A stretch of DNA of 64,000 nt from Mycobacterium shimoidei. GTDB taxonomy: Bacteria; Actinomycetota; Actinomycetes; Mycobacteriales; Mycobacteriaceae. The notes beneath the pieces were generated by a model. It did no database searches. It was not told the origin of the DNA and worked only from the letters and a program-made list of their open reading frames with translations. Shown here in pieces: positions 48,291 to 59,300 of the stretch. Both the position numbers and the translations under genes were made by a program. The DNA lies in contig LQPU01000027.1 in NCBI GenBank assembly GCA_002101905.1, positions 1-64,000 on the forward strand, written 5' to 3'. Position 1 is the stretch's first letter; the number at the start of each line of letters is the position of its first letter.

Positions 48291-50369
48291 TTAGCTCCGG
48301 CTGCGGACCATCTCCAGCACGTCGGCCCCGAACTGCTCCAGCTTGCGGGCGCCGATACCGGGGATGGCGACCAGCGCCGCGTCGTCGGTGGGCAGCATTT
48401 CGGCGATCGCGATCAGCGTGTTGTCGGTGAACACCACGTAGGCCGGGACGTTCAGATCCTTCGCGGTGCGCAGCCGCCAGTCTTTCAACTGCAACAGCAG
48501 CTCGTCGTCGACGTCGGCGGCGCACGTCTCACAACGACGCAACATGATGGCTGCCGGTGTGATGAGCCGGTTGTTGCAGATCCGGCAGCGCTGTGAAGTG
48601 CCGGCCTTGCGGCGCGGCTTGCCCGGCGTTTGACCCGGTTCTGCCTGCGGGGCGATTCCGTTGAGGAACCGCGACGGCTTGCGGCTGCCCCGCCCACCCG
48701 GAGTGCGCGACAGCGCCCAGCTGAGCGCCAAGTGCACTCGGGCCCTGGTGATTCCGACGTAAAGCAGCCGGCGCTCTTCCTCGACGGACTCGCTGTCGGC
48801 GCCGTGGGCGAGCGCATGCGAGATCGGCAGCGTGCCGTCGGCCAACCCCACCAGAAACACCGCGTCCCACTCCAGCCCCTTGGCGGCGTGCAGCGACGCC
48901 AGCGTCACGCCCTGCACCACCGGGGGATGGCGCGCGTCGGCGCGTAGCCGAAGCTCGGCCACCAGACCCGGCAGATCTAGCTGTGGGCGGTGCGCCACTT
49001 CCTCGTCGACCAGCTCGGCCAACGCCGCCAGCGCTTCCCATCGCTCCCGCGCCCGGGCGCCGGTCGGCGGCTGCGCGGTCAAACCGAGTGGTTCAAGCAG
49101 TTCCCGCACGACGTCTGGCAATGCGCCGTCGCTGCCGCGGTCGGCGGCCCGTTGCAACACCAGCAGCGCCTGGCGGATCTCTTGGCGGCTGAAAAACCCC
49201 TCACCACCGCGCACCTGATAGGGAATCCCGGCCTCGGTCAGCGCTTCCTCGTAGACCTCGGATTGGGCGTTGATCCGATAGAGCACCGCGATCTCTGCCG
49301 GCGCGGTGCCGGCGTCGATGAGCTTGGCGATCGCCTTGGCCACCGCCGCCGCCTCGGCGACCTCGTCGGAATACTCGTGAAAGGTCGGCACCGGGCCCGG
49401 GTCACGCTGGCCGACGAGATGCAATTTGCTGCCGGCCACCCGCCCGCGGGCGGCGGCGATTACCCGGTTGGCCAACGACACCACTTGCGGGGTCGAGCGA
49501 TAGTCGCGCTCGAGGCGCACCAGGGTGGCGTCCGGGAACCGCCGCGAGAAGTCCAGCAGGTAGCGCGGAGTGGCACCGGTGAACGAATAGATGGTCTGGT
49601 TGGCGTCGCCGACGACGGTCAAGTCGTCACGATCGCCCAGCCACGCCGAAAGCACCCGCTGCTGCAGCGGGGTGACGTCCTGGTATTCGTCGACGACAAA
49701 GCAGCGGTACCGGTCGCGGAACTCCTCGGCGACGGCGGGGTCGTTTTCGATCGCGGCCGCGGTGTGCAACAACAGGTCGTCGAAGTCGAGCAGCGCCACC
49801 CCATCCCCGCGGGCCTTGAGGGACTCGTAGCCCGCATACACCGCGGCGACCTGCGCGGCATCTAGCGGAATGTCGCGGCCGGCGCCCGCGACCGCCTGCG
49901 CATACTCTTCCGGCGAAATCAGCGACGCCTTGGCCCACTCGATTTCGCCCGCAAGGTCTCGCACGTCGTCGGTGCTCAATTGCAGCCGGGCGCGGTTCGC
50001 TGCGCGCGCGACAACGGCGAACTTGCTGTCCAACACCTCCCAGCCGGTGTCCCCGACCACCCGTGGCCAGAAGTACCGCAGCTGGCGGTGGGCCGCCGCG
50101 TGAAACGTCATCGCCTGCACATTGCCGATGCCCAGCGCACGCAACCGGGCGCGCATCTCACCGGCTGCCCGCTGAGTGAACGTCACCGCCAGCACCTGCC
50201 CCGCGGAAACGTGGCCGGCGGCGACGAGCTGCGCGATGCGATGCGTGATCGTGCGGGTCTTGCCGGTTCCGGCCCCGGCCAGCACGCAGACCGGGCCACG
50301 GGGCGCCAGCACAGCCTCGCGTTGCTCATCGTCGAGATCAGCGAGCAGGGCGTCCTCGATCACCGGCAT
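48291..50369 (-). CDS. uvrD2: UvrD2 superfamily 1A DNA helicase
   Basis: 692 residues. Motor with Walker A GAGTGKT (31-38), DEYQD Walker B, and UvrD-like motifs. Near the C-terminus a tetracysteine CRICNN...CETC (C-x2-C-x14-C-x2-C) and an HRDC domain follow, which distinguish UvrD2 from UvrD1. It unwinds DNA in repair, and UvrD2 is essential in M. tuberculosis. ATG 50369 gives the same distance to the LDDEQ motif as the homologue. ATG 50378 is possible. Confidence 0.92.
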   Translation of the reverse strand: MPVIEDALLADLDDEQREAVLAPRGPVCVLAGAGTGKTRTITHRIAQLVAAGHVSAGQVLAVTFTQRAAGEMRARLRALGIGNVQAMTFHAAAHRQLRYFWPRVVGDTGWEVLDSKFAVVARAANRARLQLSTDDVRDLAGEIEWAKASLISPEEYAQAVAGAGRDIPLDAAQVAAVYAGYESLKARGDGVALLDFDDLLLHTAAAIENDPAVAEEFRDRYRCFVVDEYQDVTPLQQRVLSAWLGDRDDLTVVGDANQTIYSFTGATPRYLLDFSRRFPDATLVRLERDYRSTPQVVSLANRVIAAARGRVAGSKLHLVGQRDPGPVPTFHEYSDEVAEAAAVAKAIAKLIDAGTAPAEIAVLYRINAQSEVYEEALTEAGIPYQVRGGEGFFSRQEIRQALLVLQRAADRGSDGALPDVVRELLEPLGLTAQPPTGARARERWEALAALAELVDEEVAHRPQLDLPGLVAELRLRADARHPPVVQGVTLASLHAAKGLEWDAVFLVGLADGTLPISHALAHGADSESVEEERRLLYVGITRARVHLALSWALSRTPGGRGSRKPSRFLNGIAPQAEPGQTPGKPRRKAGTSQRCRICNNRLITPAAIMLRRCETCAADVDDELLLQLKDWRLRTAKDLNVPAYVVFTDNTLIAIAEMLPTDDAALVAIPGIGARKLEQFGADVLEMVRSRS

Positions 50370-50455
50370 GGCGTCCATCTTGGCAGTGCCGGCCGACAAA
50401 CCCGTGGCAGCGCCACGCGGGGCATACCTTTTGGCTCGGTTATGTTTAACGGGTT

Positions 50456-50707
50456 ATGTCTGTCTCACTCACCATGTACACGACGTCGTGGTGCGGCTAC
50501 TGCCATCGGCTCAAGACGATGTTGAAGGCCGCCGGGATCGCCTACGACGAGGTCAACATCGAGCAGGACGCGGCGGCCGCGCAGTTCGTGAGCTCGGTCA
50601 ACGGCGGTAACCGGACCGTCCCGACGCTGAAGTTCGCCGATGGGTCGACATTGACCAACCCCGCGGCCAGCGAAGTCAAGGCGAAGCTGGCCGAGTTGGC
50701 CGGATAA
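50456..50707 (+). CDS. mrx1: Mycoredoxin-1 (glutaredoxin-like)
   Basis: 83-residue glutaredoxin fold with active-site Cys13-Gly-Tyr-Cys16. It reduces mycothiolated proteins, using mycothiol rather than glutathione. The cis-Pro motif TVPTLKF and the GGNRT loop are present. Alone on + strand between uvrD2 and nudC, divergent from the former. ATG start. Confidence 0.93.
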   Translation: MSVSLTMYTTSWCGYCHRLKTMLKAAGIAYDEVNIEQDAAAAQFVSSVNGGNRTVPTLKFADGSTLTNPAASEVKAKLAELAG

Positions 50708-50709
50708 AC

Positions 50710-51633
50710 TCAGCCGGCCGCCGCCCAGGATTCGATGATCACCCGGGCGATCGAAACCGAGCCGGGCAGAAGCAATCTGGACTCTGAGTTGCTGCCCCAA
50801 TCGCCGGCGGCCAACGCCTCACGCACCTCGTCGCGGGTGAACCACGCCGCTTCGGCGATCTCGCCGTCGTTGAACGAGAACTCCTGATCGGGGTCGGCCA
50901 GCGCGTGAAAACCGACCATCAGCGAGCGCGGGAACGGCCACGGCTGACTGCCCAGGTAGCGCACATCACGCACGGTCAGGCCGATCTCCTCCCGGACCTC
51001 GCGTGCCACGCAGGTCTCAAACGACTCGCCGGCCTCGACGAACCCGGCCAGCAGCGAGAACAGGCGCTTTGGCCACACCGTCTGGCGGGCCAGTACGGCA
51101 CGGTCGGCGCCGTCGTGAACCAGACAGATCACCGCCGGGTCGATGCGGGGGAACTCCTCGTGGCCGGTGAGCGGATTGACCCGCGCCCAGCCCGCGCGGG
51201 CCGGTCTGGTCGGCGAGCCGTCGACAGCCGAAAAGCGCGCCTGGTCATGCCAATTCAGCAATGCGATGGCTGAGGACACCAGCTGCGCGCTGATGTCATC
51301 GAACAGTTCACCCGCCCGACGCAGGTCGGCCACCTGTGCATGCACATCGGCGTCCTCGGGCGCTTCCAGCGGCCCGCGCACCGCCCACACGTGCCGGCCG
51401 TCCTCGATGCGGCCCAAAAACACAGCGTCCGGCGGGGGTTTGTCGCCCAGCTCGTGGGCGGGGCGCAGCACCACCCGGCGGCCGGCGACCAGCACCTGGT
51501 TGCGCCGGTCCACCCGCAGCAGGGCGGCCTGTTTCCACACGGAGGCGGCGGCCTCGACGTCGGTGCGCAGATGATCTGCCCGGTCCGCGCCGATGCGCGA
51601 CAGCAGCGGAACGCTGTGCAACTGAAAATCCAC
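50710..51633 (-). CDS. nudC: NADH pyrophosphatase NudC
   Basis: 307 residues. The Nudix box is complete (GFVEAGESFETCVAREVREE...), with the NudC-specific SQPWPFPRS 15 residues on. The zinc-ribbon cysteines of E. coli NudC are replaced, as in the M. tuberculosis enzyme I recall. It hydrolyses NADH (and oxidised NAD) to NMNH and AMP, and can remove NAD caps from RNA. GTG at 51633, one base after the stop of the upstream channel gene. Confidence 0.92.
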   Translation of the reverse strand: MDFQLHSVPLLSRIGADRADHLRTDVEAAASVWKQAALLRVDRRNQVLVAGRRVVLRPAHELGDKPPPDAVFLGRIEDGRHVWAVRGPLEAPEDADVHAQVADLRRAGELFDDISAQLVSSAIALLNWHDQARFSAVDGSPTRPARAGWARVNPLTGHEEFPRIDPAVICLVHDGADRAVLARQTVWPKRLFSLLAGFVEAGESFETCVAREVREEIGLTVRDVRYLGSQPWPFPRSLMVGFHALADPDQEFSFNDGEIAEAAWFTRDEVREALAAGDWGSNSESRLLLPGSVSIARVIIESWAAAG

Positions 51634-51634
51634 G

Positions 51635-52705
51635 CTATTTCCCCGCGCTGCGGACGTAGAGCAGCCGGTCGCCGGCCTCGATGGCGTCGACCTCGGGCGC
51701 GTCGACCCGCATCAGGCGACCGTCGCGGACCACGCCGAGCACGATGTCGCTCAGATGCCGGGGCGACCCGCCGACCTCGCTCGGCTCGACCTCGCGTTCG
51801 GCGATCGCGAACCCGGCGGCGGGTGTCAGCAGGTCCTCGATCATCTCCACCACGCTGGGCGTCGTGGTGGCAATGCCGAGCAGCCGGCCGGCGGTTTCCG
51901 AGGACACCACCACCGAGTCGGCGCCCGACTGCTTCAGCAGGTGCTGGTTCTCCGCCTCCCGGATCGACGCCACGATCTTGGCATTCGGCGAGAGCTCCCG
52001 GGCGGTCAGCGTGACCAGTGCCGCGGTGTCGTCACGGCTGGTGGCCACGATGATTGAAGCGGCGTGCTGAACTCCGGCCAATCTCAGCACATCCGACTTG
52101 GTGGCATCGCCGTGGACGGTCACCAGCCCGGCGGCCCCAGCGTGCTCGAGCGCGGATTGGTCGGTGTCGACGACGACGATGTCGGCCGGCGGCACCTCGT
52201 CGGAGATCATCGCGGTGATGGCCGTCTTGCCTTTGGTGCCGTAGCCGATGACGACGGTGTGGTTGCGCACTCTGCTCCTCCAGCGCTGGATCTTCAATGC
52301 CTGCCGCGATGTTTCGGTGACGACCTCGAGTGTCGTCCCGACCAACAAGATCAGGAAGGCAATGCGCAACGGCGTGATGACCAAAACGTTGACCGCACGC
52401 GCGACCTCGGTGTACGGGGTGATGTCGCCGTAGCCGGTTGTCGACAACGTCACCGCCGCGTAGTAAAGGCAATCCAGCAATGTCAGCTCGGAGCCCCGGG
52501 CATCGCGATACCCGCTACGGTCGGCGTAGACGAACGCCGTCGCAGCGAACAACGCAAACAGGGCGATGGATATCCGCCGGGAAATGATGCGGGCCGGGCT
52601 CGCTCGCCCTTGCGGGATCCGCAGCACACCGACCAGGGCATAACTGGGCTGGGCAGTGAGCCTCTCGTCGAGGCGCCGCAACCGCCGCCAGCTAGGGCCG
52701 GCCAC
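51635..52705 (-). CDS. Potassium channel-like protein with RCK domains (Rv3200c-like)
   Basis: 356 residues. Two membrane helices with the pore loop TLSTTGYGDITPY carrying the K+ selectivity filter TTGYGD, then a TrkA-N Rossmann domain (GYGTKGKTA...) and a TrkA-C domain. It resembles ligand-gated MthK-type channels. About 40 residues of charged N-terminus precede the first helix. Its stop is one base before nudC, so the two may be cotranscribed. Confidence 0.88.
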   Translation of the reverse strand: MAGPSWRRLRRLDERLTAQPSYALVGVLRIPQGRASPARIISRRISIALFALFAATAFVYADRSGYRDARGSELTLLDCLYYAAVTLSTTGYGDITPYTEVARAVNVLVITPLRIAFLILLVGTTLEVVTETSRQALKIQRWRSRVRNHTVVIGYGTKGKTAITAMISDEVPPADIVVVDTDQSALEHAGAAGLVTVHGDATKSDVLRLAGVQHAASIIVATSRDDTAALVTLTARELSPNAKIVASIREAENQHLLKQSGADSVVVSSETAGRLLGIATTTPSVVEMIEDLLTPAAGFAIAEREVEPSEVGGSPRHLSDIVLGVVRDGRLMRVDAPEVDAIEAGDRLLYVRSAGK

Positions 52706-52744
52706 AGCAACCCATCATCGGTTGTCGCACGACACAATGTAACC

Positions 52745-53146
52745 ATGACAGTCACCGCAGCCGCCGCTCAGCGCGACGCCAGCCAGAAGCCCGCCTACCG
52801 CATGGCGATGATGCTGATCGGCATTGGGATCACCCACTTCTTGGCCCCGAAGCCCTTCGACAGCATCGTCCCGGTCGAGCTGCCGGGCAGCCAGCGGTTC
52901 TACACCTATGCATCCGGCGCCGCCGAGATCGGAACCGGCGCGCTACTGCTGGCCAGAAGCACCCGTCGGTTCGGCGCACTGCTGGCCGCAGCGTTATTCG
53001 TCGCAGTGTTTCCGGGCAATCTCAACATGATGCGGCTGTGGTGGGACAGGCCGTGGCCGATGCGGCTGATCGCGCTGGCCCGGTTGCCGTTACAGATCCC
53101 GATGATCACCTCAGCGCTGAACATCAGGCGCATGGTCTTACCGTGA
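52745..53146 (+). CDS. DoxX-like membrane protein
   Basis: 133 residues with four membrane helices (about 20-36, 52-68, 74-90, 103-120) and the family-like GIGITHFLAPKPFDSIVP. Small DoxX-type proteins are common, with redox-linked roles shown only for some. ATG at 52745; the upstream in-frame region overlaps the channel gene. 3' end overlaps adnB by 23 bases on the other strand. I do not recall a counterpart at this place in M. tuberculosis. Confidence 0.75.
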   Translation: MTVTAAAAQRDASQKPAYRMAMMLIGIGITHFLAPKPFDSIVPVELPGSQRFYTYASGAAEIGTGALLLARSTRRFGALLAAALFVAVFPGNLNMMRLWWDRPWPMRLIALARLPLQIPMITSALNIRRMVLP

Positions 53147-56100
53147 GCAGCCTCGCAAGCTCGTCGTAATCCGGCAGCGAATCCGGTACGACCGTGGCAC
53201 CGGTACGGACATAGTGAAACGCGGTGCGCACCAGGCTTTCCGGGCAACCAGACAGCGCCGCCCACGCCAGCCGGTAGACAGCGAGCTGGACCGCGGCGTG
53301 CCTGGTGGCCTCCGGGCCGTGCGGCGGCTCACCGGTTTTCCAGTCGACGACCGTCGCGCCGCCGTCCGGTTCGGCGAATACCGCGTCGATGCGACCGCGT
53401 ACCACGGTGTCGCCGACGGCCATCTCGAACGGCACCTCGACCGCGACCGGGACGCGCGCCGACCACGGCGAGCCGAGGAACGCCGCCTGCAGCGCGGCCA
53501 GCTCTTCGGCATCGCCCTGGGCCAAGTCGGTGTCGGCCGCCCCGGGTAGATCTCCCAGATCGAACAATCGCTCGGCACCGTAGAATCGCTGCATCCAATC
53601 GTGAAAAGCGTTGCCCACCAGGGCATGTGGATCTGGGCGCGCCGGCAGACGGCGAGCCAGGCGTTGCGCTGCCCCATCGGGATCCCGGGATAGGTCGACC
53701 AGACCGCTGACCGACAACTGACTGGGCAGACGCAGCGTCGGCGGTTGCGCACTGCGGGCGCGCTCGGCCAGTAGCGCATCGACATCGGGATCCGCGGGCG
53801 CCGCGCACTCCGGGTTCGATATTGCCGCGGCCACCAGCGCCGCTCCGCGTTCCACGTCGGCGCGGCGCCCGCCCAGCGGGTCCACGGGCCAGGTCGCTTC
53901 AACGATGTTGTCGCGCAACGGGTTATGTTCACCGTCGGCCGGTGCCGGTGCCCATTGCTCGACGATGCCGCAGTCCTGGTCCTCGATGACGTCTTTGAGC
54001 TCACACAGGAAATCCGACGGGCCGCGCGGCTTGATCCCGGTGTCGCCCCAGTGATGGCCGGACAGCAGAAGAGTGTCCTCAGCGCGGGTGATGGCCACAT
54101 ACAGCAGCCGACGTTCCTCGTCGACGCGGCGCTGATCCAGCTGCTGGCGGTGCGCGAAGATCTTGTCCGACAACTGCTTCCGGTCGGTCACTTCTGAGGT
54201 GTCCAGGACGGGGACGCCGTGCGCGCCCGCCGAGGCGCGATCGCCACGCAGCAACGGCGGCAGCTCGGCGGGATCGGTGAGCCAGGTGCGACCCGACGCG
54301 GTCGACGGGAAGACGCCGCCCGACAGGTGCGGAACCGCCACCACCTGCCACTCCAGTCCCTTGGCCGCGTGTACGGTGAGCACTTGGACCCGATCCTTGG
54401 CAACGGCGAGTTCGCCCGGCGCCAAGCCGTTTTCGACGACAGCGGCCGCATCCAGATAGGCCAGCAGACCGGTGACCGACGACTGAGCGGCGGTGGTGGC
54501 CCGCTCGGCGTATCCGACGACCACGTCGGCGAAGGCGTCCAGGTGTTCGACGCCGGTCCATCCCGGCGTCGGCGGCTGCCCGGCGCGGACCTCGACGTCG
54601 ACACCCAGCACGCGGCGCACCTCTGCGACCAGTTCGGGCAGCGGATGGCCCAGATGCGCGCGCAACGCCGCCAGCTCGTCGGCGAGCGCGACGATGCGCC
54701 GGTAACCGACCGCCGAGTATTGGCTGGGCGGCCCCGGGTCGTCGATAGCGTCGGCCAAACCGGCGGTATCAGTGTCGGATCCGGCTGCCGCGGCGATTGC
54801 GGTCGCCCCGGCCGAATCCGGCTGCGCGCCGCCGTCCAGCGCCACGGCGCGACGCCACAGCGCGGCGATGTCGCGTGCGCCGATCCGCCAGCGCGGGCCG
54901 GCCAATACTCGTATCGCCGCGGACCCGGCCGCCGGATCAGCGACCAGGCGCAGCATCGCCACCACGTCGGCGACCTCGGGGATGGACAGCAGGCCTGCCA
55001 CGCCGACCACCTCCACCGGGATTCCGCGGGCCCGCAACGCGGCGGCGATCGGCGCGGCGTCGGAATTGCGCCGAACCAGCACCGCGGCGGTCGGCGGGGC
55101 GACACCATCGGCGCGGGCTCGCCGGTAGTGCTGCTCCAGACGATCGGCGATCCACGCGCGTTCGGCCCGCACGTCGGCCAGCAGCGCGCAACGGACGGTC
55201 CCCGGGGCGGCGTTGGGCCGCGGGCGCAAGGCGCGCACCGCCACCGAGCGCCGCCGCGCTTCGGCCGAGACCGCATTGGCCACCTTCAGCGTCCGCGGTG
55301 GGTTGCGCCAGCTGGTGCGCAGTTCCAGCACCGGCGCCGGTGTGCCGTCCGGTCGGGGAAAGTCGGTGGTGAACCGGGGCAGGTTGGTGGCCGAGGCGCC
55401 GCGCCAGCCATAGATCGACTGGATGGGGTCGCCGACGGCGGTCAACGCCAACTCGCCGTCGACTCCCCCACCGAACAGCGACGACAACACGACGCGCTGG
55501 GCATGCCCGGTGTCCTGGTATTCGTCGAGCAGCACCACCCGGTAGCGGTGTCGCAACTGCTCGCCGACCGCCGGGAACGCCGATGTCAGACGTGCGGCGG
55601 CGGCCATCTGCATGCCGAAGTCCATCACCTTTTCGGCCCGCATCCGCCGGTGCAGCTCGTCGATCAACGGCACCAGTTGGGCGCGTTCGGTTTGGGTGGC
55701 CAGCATCCGCAGCAGCCATTGACTGGGGCCGCGATCACGTTGGTAAGGGCCGGCCGGCAACGTGTGCACCAGCCGCTCCAACTCGAGGTGGATGTCGCGA
55801 AGCTGCGCGGTGTCGACGAGGTGTTCGGCAAGCTGGCCGGACAGCCGCAGCACCATCGAGGTGACCGCGGCGGGGGTTTTGTCGGTATGCAGCTCGCCGC
55901 GATAGCCGGTGACCACGTCGAGGGCCAGCTGCCACATTTCGGTCTCGCTCAGTAGCCGGGTGTCCGGCTCGACGGCGTGCAGCAGGCCGTGGTCGCGCAG
56001 CAGCTGGCCGGCGAAGGCGTGGTAGGTGCTGACCGTCGCGGTCGCGGCTTGATCGGCGACGGGCTCGGTGGGGATCAGACGTGCTCCGGCCAGCCGGGCC

Positions 56101-56360
56101 AGCCGGGAGCGGACTCGGCGCAGCAATTGCCCGGCCGCCTTGCGGGTGAACGTCAGTCCCAGCACTTGATCGGCTCGGGCGTAGCCGTTGGCGACCAGCC
56201 AGACCACCCGCGCGGCCATTGTCTCGGTTTTGCCGGCACCAGCTCCGGCGATGACCACCAGCGGCCCCGGCGGCGCGGCGATGACAGCGGCCTGCTCCGC
56301 GGTCGGCTCGAAAAGGCCTAGAGCACGGGCTAGTTCGGCGGGACTGTAGCGCGGTGTCAT
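53124..56360 (-). CDS. adnB: AdnB helicase-nuclease subunit
   Basis: 1078 residues. UvrD-like motor with Walker A AGAGAGKT (38-45), followed by further SF1A motifs (EYQDTGHAQ, GDPIQSIYGWRGA), and a C-terminal RecB-type nuclease domain (GRIDAVFA... VVDWKTG, acidic residues and lysine in place). AdnAB resects DNA double-strand breaks for recombination in mycobacteria, with AdnB's motor driving translocation. ATG overlaps the adnA stop (ATGA). Slightly shorter than the M. tuberculosis form, from recall. Confidence 0.93.
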   Translation of the reverse strand: MTPRYSPAELARALGLFEPTAEQAAVIAAPPGPLVVIAGAGAGKTETMAARVVWLVANGYARADQVLGLTFTRKAAGQLLRRVRSRLARLAGARLIPTEPVADQAATATVSTYHAFAGQLLRDHGLLHAVEPDTRLLSETEMWQLALDVVTGYRGELHTDKTPAAVTSMVLRLSGQLAEHLVDTAQLRDIHLELERLVHTLPAGPYQRDRGPSQWLLRMLATQTERAQLVPLIDELHRRMRAEKVMDFGMQMAAAARLTSAFPAVGEQLRHRYRVVLLDEYQDTGHAQRVVLSSLFGGGVDGELALTAVGDPIQSIYGWRGASATNLPRFTTDFPRPDGTPAPVLELRTSWRNPPRTLKVANAVSAEARRRSVAVRALRPRPNAAPGTVRCALLADVRAERAWIADRLEQHYRRARADGVAPPTAAVLVRRNSDAAPIAAALRARGIPVEVVGVAGLLSIPEVADVVAMLRLVADPAAGSAAIRVLAGPRWRIGARDIAALWRRAVALDGGAQPDSAGATAIAAAAGSDTDTAGLADAIDDPGPPSQYSAVGYRRIVALADELAALRAHLGHPLPELVAEVRRVLGVDVEVRAGQPPTPGWTGVEHLDAFADVVVGYAERATTAAQSSVTGLLAYLDAAAVVENGLAPGELAVAKDRVQVLTVHAAKGLEWQVVAVPHLSGGVFPSTASGRTWLTDPAELPPLLRGDRASAGAHGVPVLDTSEVTDRKQLSDKIFAHRQQLDQRRVDEERRLLYVAITRAEDTLLLSGHHWGDTGIKPRGPSDFLCELKDVIEDQDCGIVEQWAPAPADGEHNPLRDNIVEATWPVDPLGGRRADVERGAALVAAAISNPECAAPADPDVDALLAERARSAQPPTLRLPSQLSVSGLVDLSRDPDGAAQRLARRLPARPDPHALVGNAFHDWMQRFYGAERLFDLGDLPGAADTDLAQGDAEELAALQAAFLGSPWSARVPVAVEVPFEMAVGDTVVRGRIDAVFAEPDGGATVVDWKTGEPPHGPEATRHAAVQLAVYRLAWAALSGCPESLVRTAFHYVRTGATVVPDSLPDYDELARLLTVRPCA

Positions 56361-59300
56361 TGGGATTCCTCGGTGTGGGCCGGGCAGCTCGGGCGCATCG
56401 GGCAGTGCGTGCAGCCATCGTTGATGCGGGCAACGAACTGCGGTCCGGCGGTCGCGGCGGAGGCTTGGCGCAGCAGCTCACGCCACTCCTGCGCCAAGGC
56501 GGGCGTCAATGGATCCTGCTCTCGTTCGGTGGGGCCGCCGGCATTCGGCCGGCCCAGGTACACCAGCCGGGCGCCGCCGGGTTCGTCACCGTGCGAGACC
56601 AGGCCCTCGGCCACCGCCAACTGGTAGGCCGCCAGCTGGGCGTGCCGCTGCGCGTCGTCCTTGCTGACCGGTGTCTTGCCGGTCTTGATGTCGACGATCA
56701 CCAATCGGCCGGCCGCGTCGCGTTCCAGCCGATCCACCCGGCCGCGCAGCCGCACACCGTCAACCACTCCGTCGACGTCGACTTCGACGCCGACTTCGGT
56801 TAACTCTCCTCGTGTTTGGGCCCGCCATCCCAGGAAGGCCTGCAGCATGGCCCGGTGGCGGGCCAGCTCGTTGGCCGCATACCAGCGGGATTCGAATGGC
56901 AGCTGCTGCCACGCCCGGTCCAGTGCGGCCAGCAGCGTCGACTCGCTGCCGTGTGGCTCCGCGATCAAGGCGTGCAAGACCGAGCCGATCGTGGACCGCA
57001 GATCGCGGGGGTCGGTTCCGCCGTGTCGTTCGACCAGCCAGCGCAGTGGGCAATCGGTAAGCGTCTGCAAGCTCGACGGCGTCAACGTGACCACGTGGTC
57101 GTCGGTGCTCCACAGGGGCTCGGCGGTGCTGATTGGCGCCATGCCGTACCACGTGGCCGGATCGGCGCCCGGGACGCCAGCACGAGCCAGGCGCGCCAAT
57201 TGCGTTGCCGCGCTGGCTCGCATGGCGTCTGGGACCGCGCCGTCCGGTGCGCAGACGACGCCGCGCAGTCGACCCACGACCGCCGCCGCCGACAACACCC
57301 GCGGCGCGGCGACCGGTGGCGTGTCGGCACCGCCGCTGTTGTCGGTGGCCCACTCGGCGACGTCGAAGAAGAACGGTGACGGCAACGCGGTTTGGTCATC
57401 GGTACCGCCGTCGTCGCTGTCAACCGCGGTCACCAGCAGCCGACGGCGGGCCCGGCCCATCGCCGCCACCAGCAGCTGTCGCTCCTCAGCCAGTAACGGT
57501 GCCCGCATCGAGGCGTTGTCGCCGATCCCGTCGATGACGTCGAGCAGCCGCTGGGTGCCCAGTACCCCGCCACGCGGAGTCACGTTGGGCCACAACCCTT
57601 CCTGCAAGCCGGCGATGACTACCACATCCCATTCGTGTCCGAGCGCGGCGTGCGCGCTGAGCACACTGACCTCCTCGGTCGATCCGGGCTCGGGATGCGG
57701 CGGGCGAAACTGCAGGGCCCCAACGTGATCGAGCAGCCCGCGCAGCGACCCGCCAGGTGTACGGGATACGTATTGGTCGGTGATGTCGAATAACGCAGTC
57801 ACGGCATCCAGGTCACGGCCGGCCTGCGCACCGGCGGTGCCCCCGCGCTGCCACGCGGTCAGCCAGCGGCGCTGCAGACCCGAACGATGCCACGCCGCCC
57901 ACAGCGTGTACCGCGGGTCGTGGCCGTCGCGATGACAGCGCGCGGCTGCATCCAGCACCGCTCGTACCCGCCGCAGCGGGCGCGCCTGGGCGGCCGGCAG
58001 CGACGGGTGATCGCCGCGCAGTGCCTGCACCAGCAGGTCGTCGAGTTGCCGGTCGGGTGCACCGCGGCGCAGCGTGCGCCGCAGCTGGCGCAGGGTTACC
58101 GGGTCGATGCGCCCGATCGGCCCGGTCAGCAATTCCAGCGCCCGCTCGCCGGTCAATCCGTCGGCAGTCGCGGCCAGCACGCTCAACAGGGCCCGCGCGG
58201 CGGGCTGTTCGCACAGCAGCCCGCCACCGCTCGGCACGGCGACCGGGACACCGGCCCGGGTCAGGGCGTGCGTCAGCCCGGCGGCGACGCGCGGCACTGA
58301 TCTGACGATGACGGCCATCTCCGACCAGGGCACCCCATCGATGAGGTGCGCGCGGCGCAGCGCGTCGGCGATCAGCGCCGCCTCAGCCTGCGCGGAAGCC
58401 GCCAACCCAACGGTCACTGACCCGGAATCGGTTCCGCCACCGTCGATTCGCGGATGCTTGCCGACAAGTCGTCCGGCCACTCCGGAGATGGCCCGGGCCG
58501 CTGCGGGAGCGCAGCGGTGCGACGTCGTCAGCGTCACCGACGGCGATTCGTCGTCGAGCAAGGCGGCCGGGTCGCCGCCGCGAAATCCGAATACGGCCTG
58601 GCTGGGGTCGCCGGCGATCAGGGTCGTATCCGCGCCGGCGGCCAGCACCCGTACCAAGCGGCAGGCCTGTCGGTCGAGTTGCTGGGCATCGTCGACAAGC
58701 AGCACCCGGACCCGGGCGCGCTCGGCGGCCAGCAACTCCGGGTCGACGGCGAACGCCTCCAGCGCCGCGCCGACCAGCTCGGCGGCTCCCACCGCCGGGG
58801 TGGTCGCCTGCGGAGCGGCCGTCCCGACTGCGGCGCGCAGCAGCAGCACCTGCTCGTACTGTTGGGCGAACTGCCCGGCCGCCACCCAGCCGGGGTGTCC
58901 GTGCAGCCGGCCCAGCCGCTGCAGGTCCCGCGGGTCGACTCCGCGTTCGGCGCAGCGCGCCAACAGATCCCGCAGTTCGGCGGCGAACCCGGCGGTACGC
59001 AGCGCCGGGCGCAGCTCCGCCGGCCAGGCCGTCGCGGCGGCGGGGCCGTCCTGCAAGTCACCGGCCAGCAGCTCGGCGATCATGGCGTCTTGTTCGGCGC
59101 TGGTCACCAGTCGGGGTGGTGGCCCGCCGGCGCGTTGCGCCGCCAGCCGCAGCACGGCGAAGGCGTAACTGTGCACCGTGCGCACCAGTGGTTCGCGAAT
59201 CACGCTGCGGCCCTGGTGGTCTGCGCGCGCCTGCAACAACTGCGTCGTCAATGCGCTGCGCGTCGCCGTGGAAATCCGGCCTGAACCCGTCAGGAGCAGA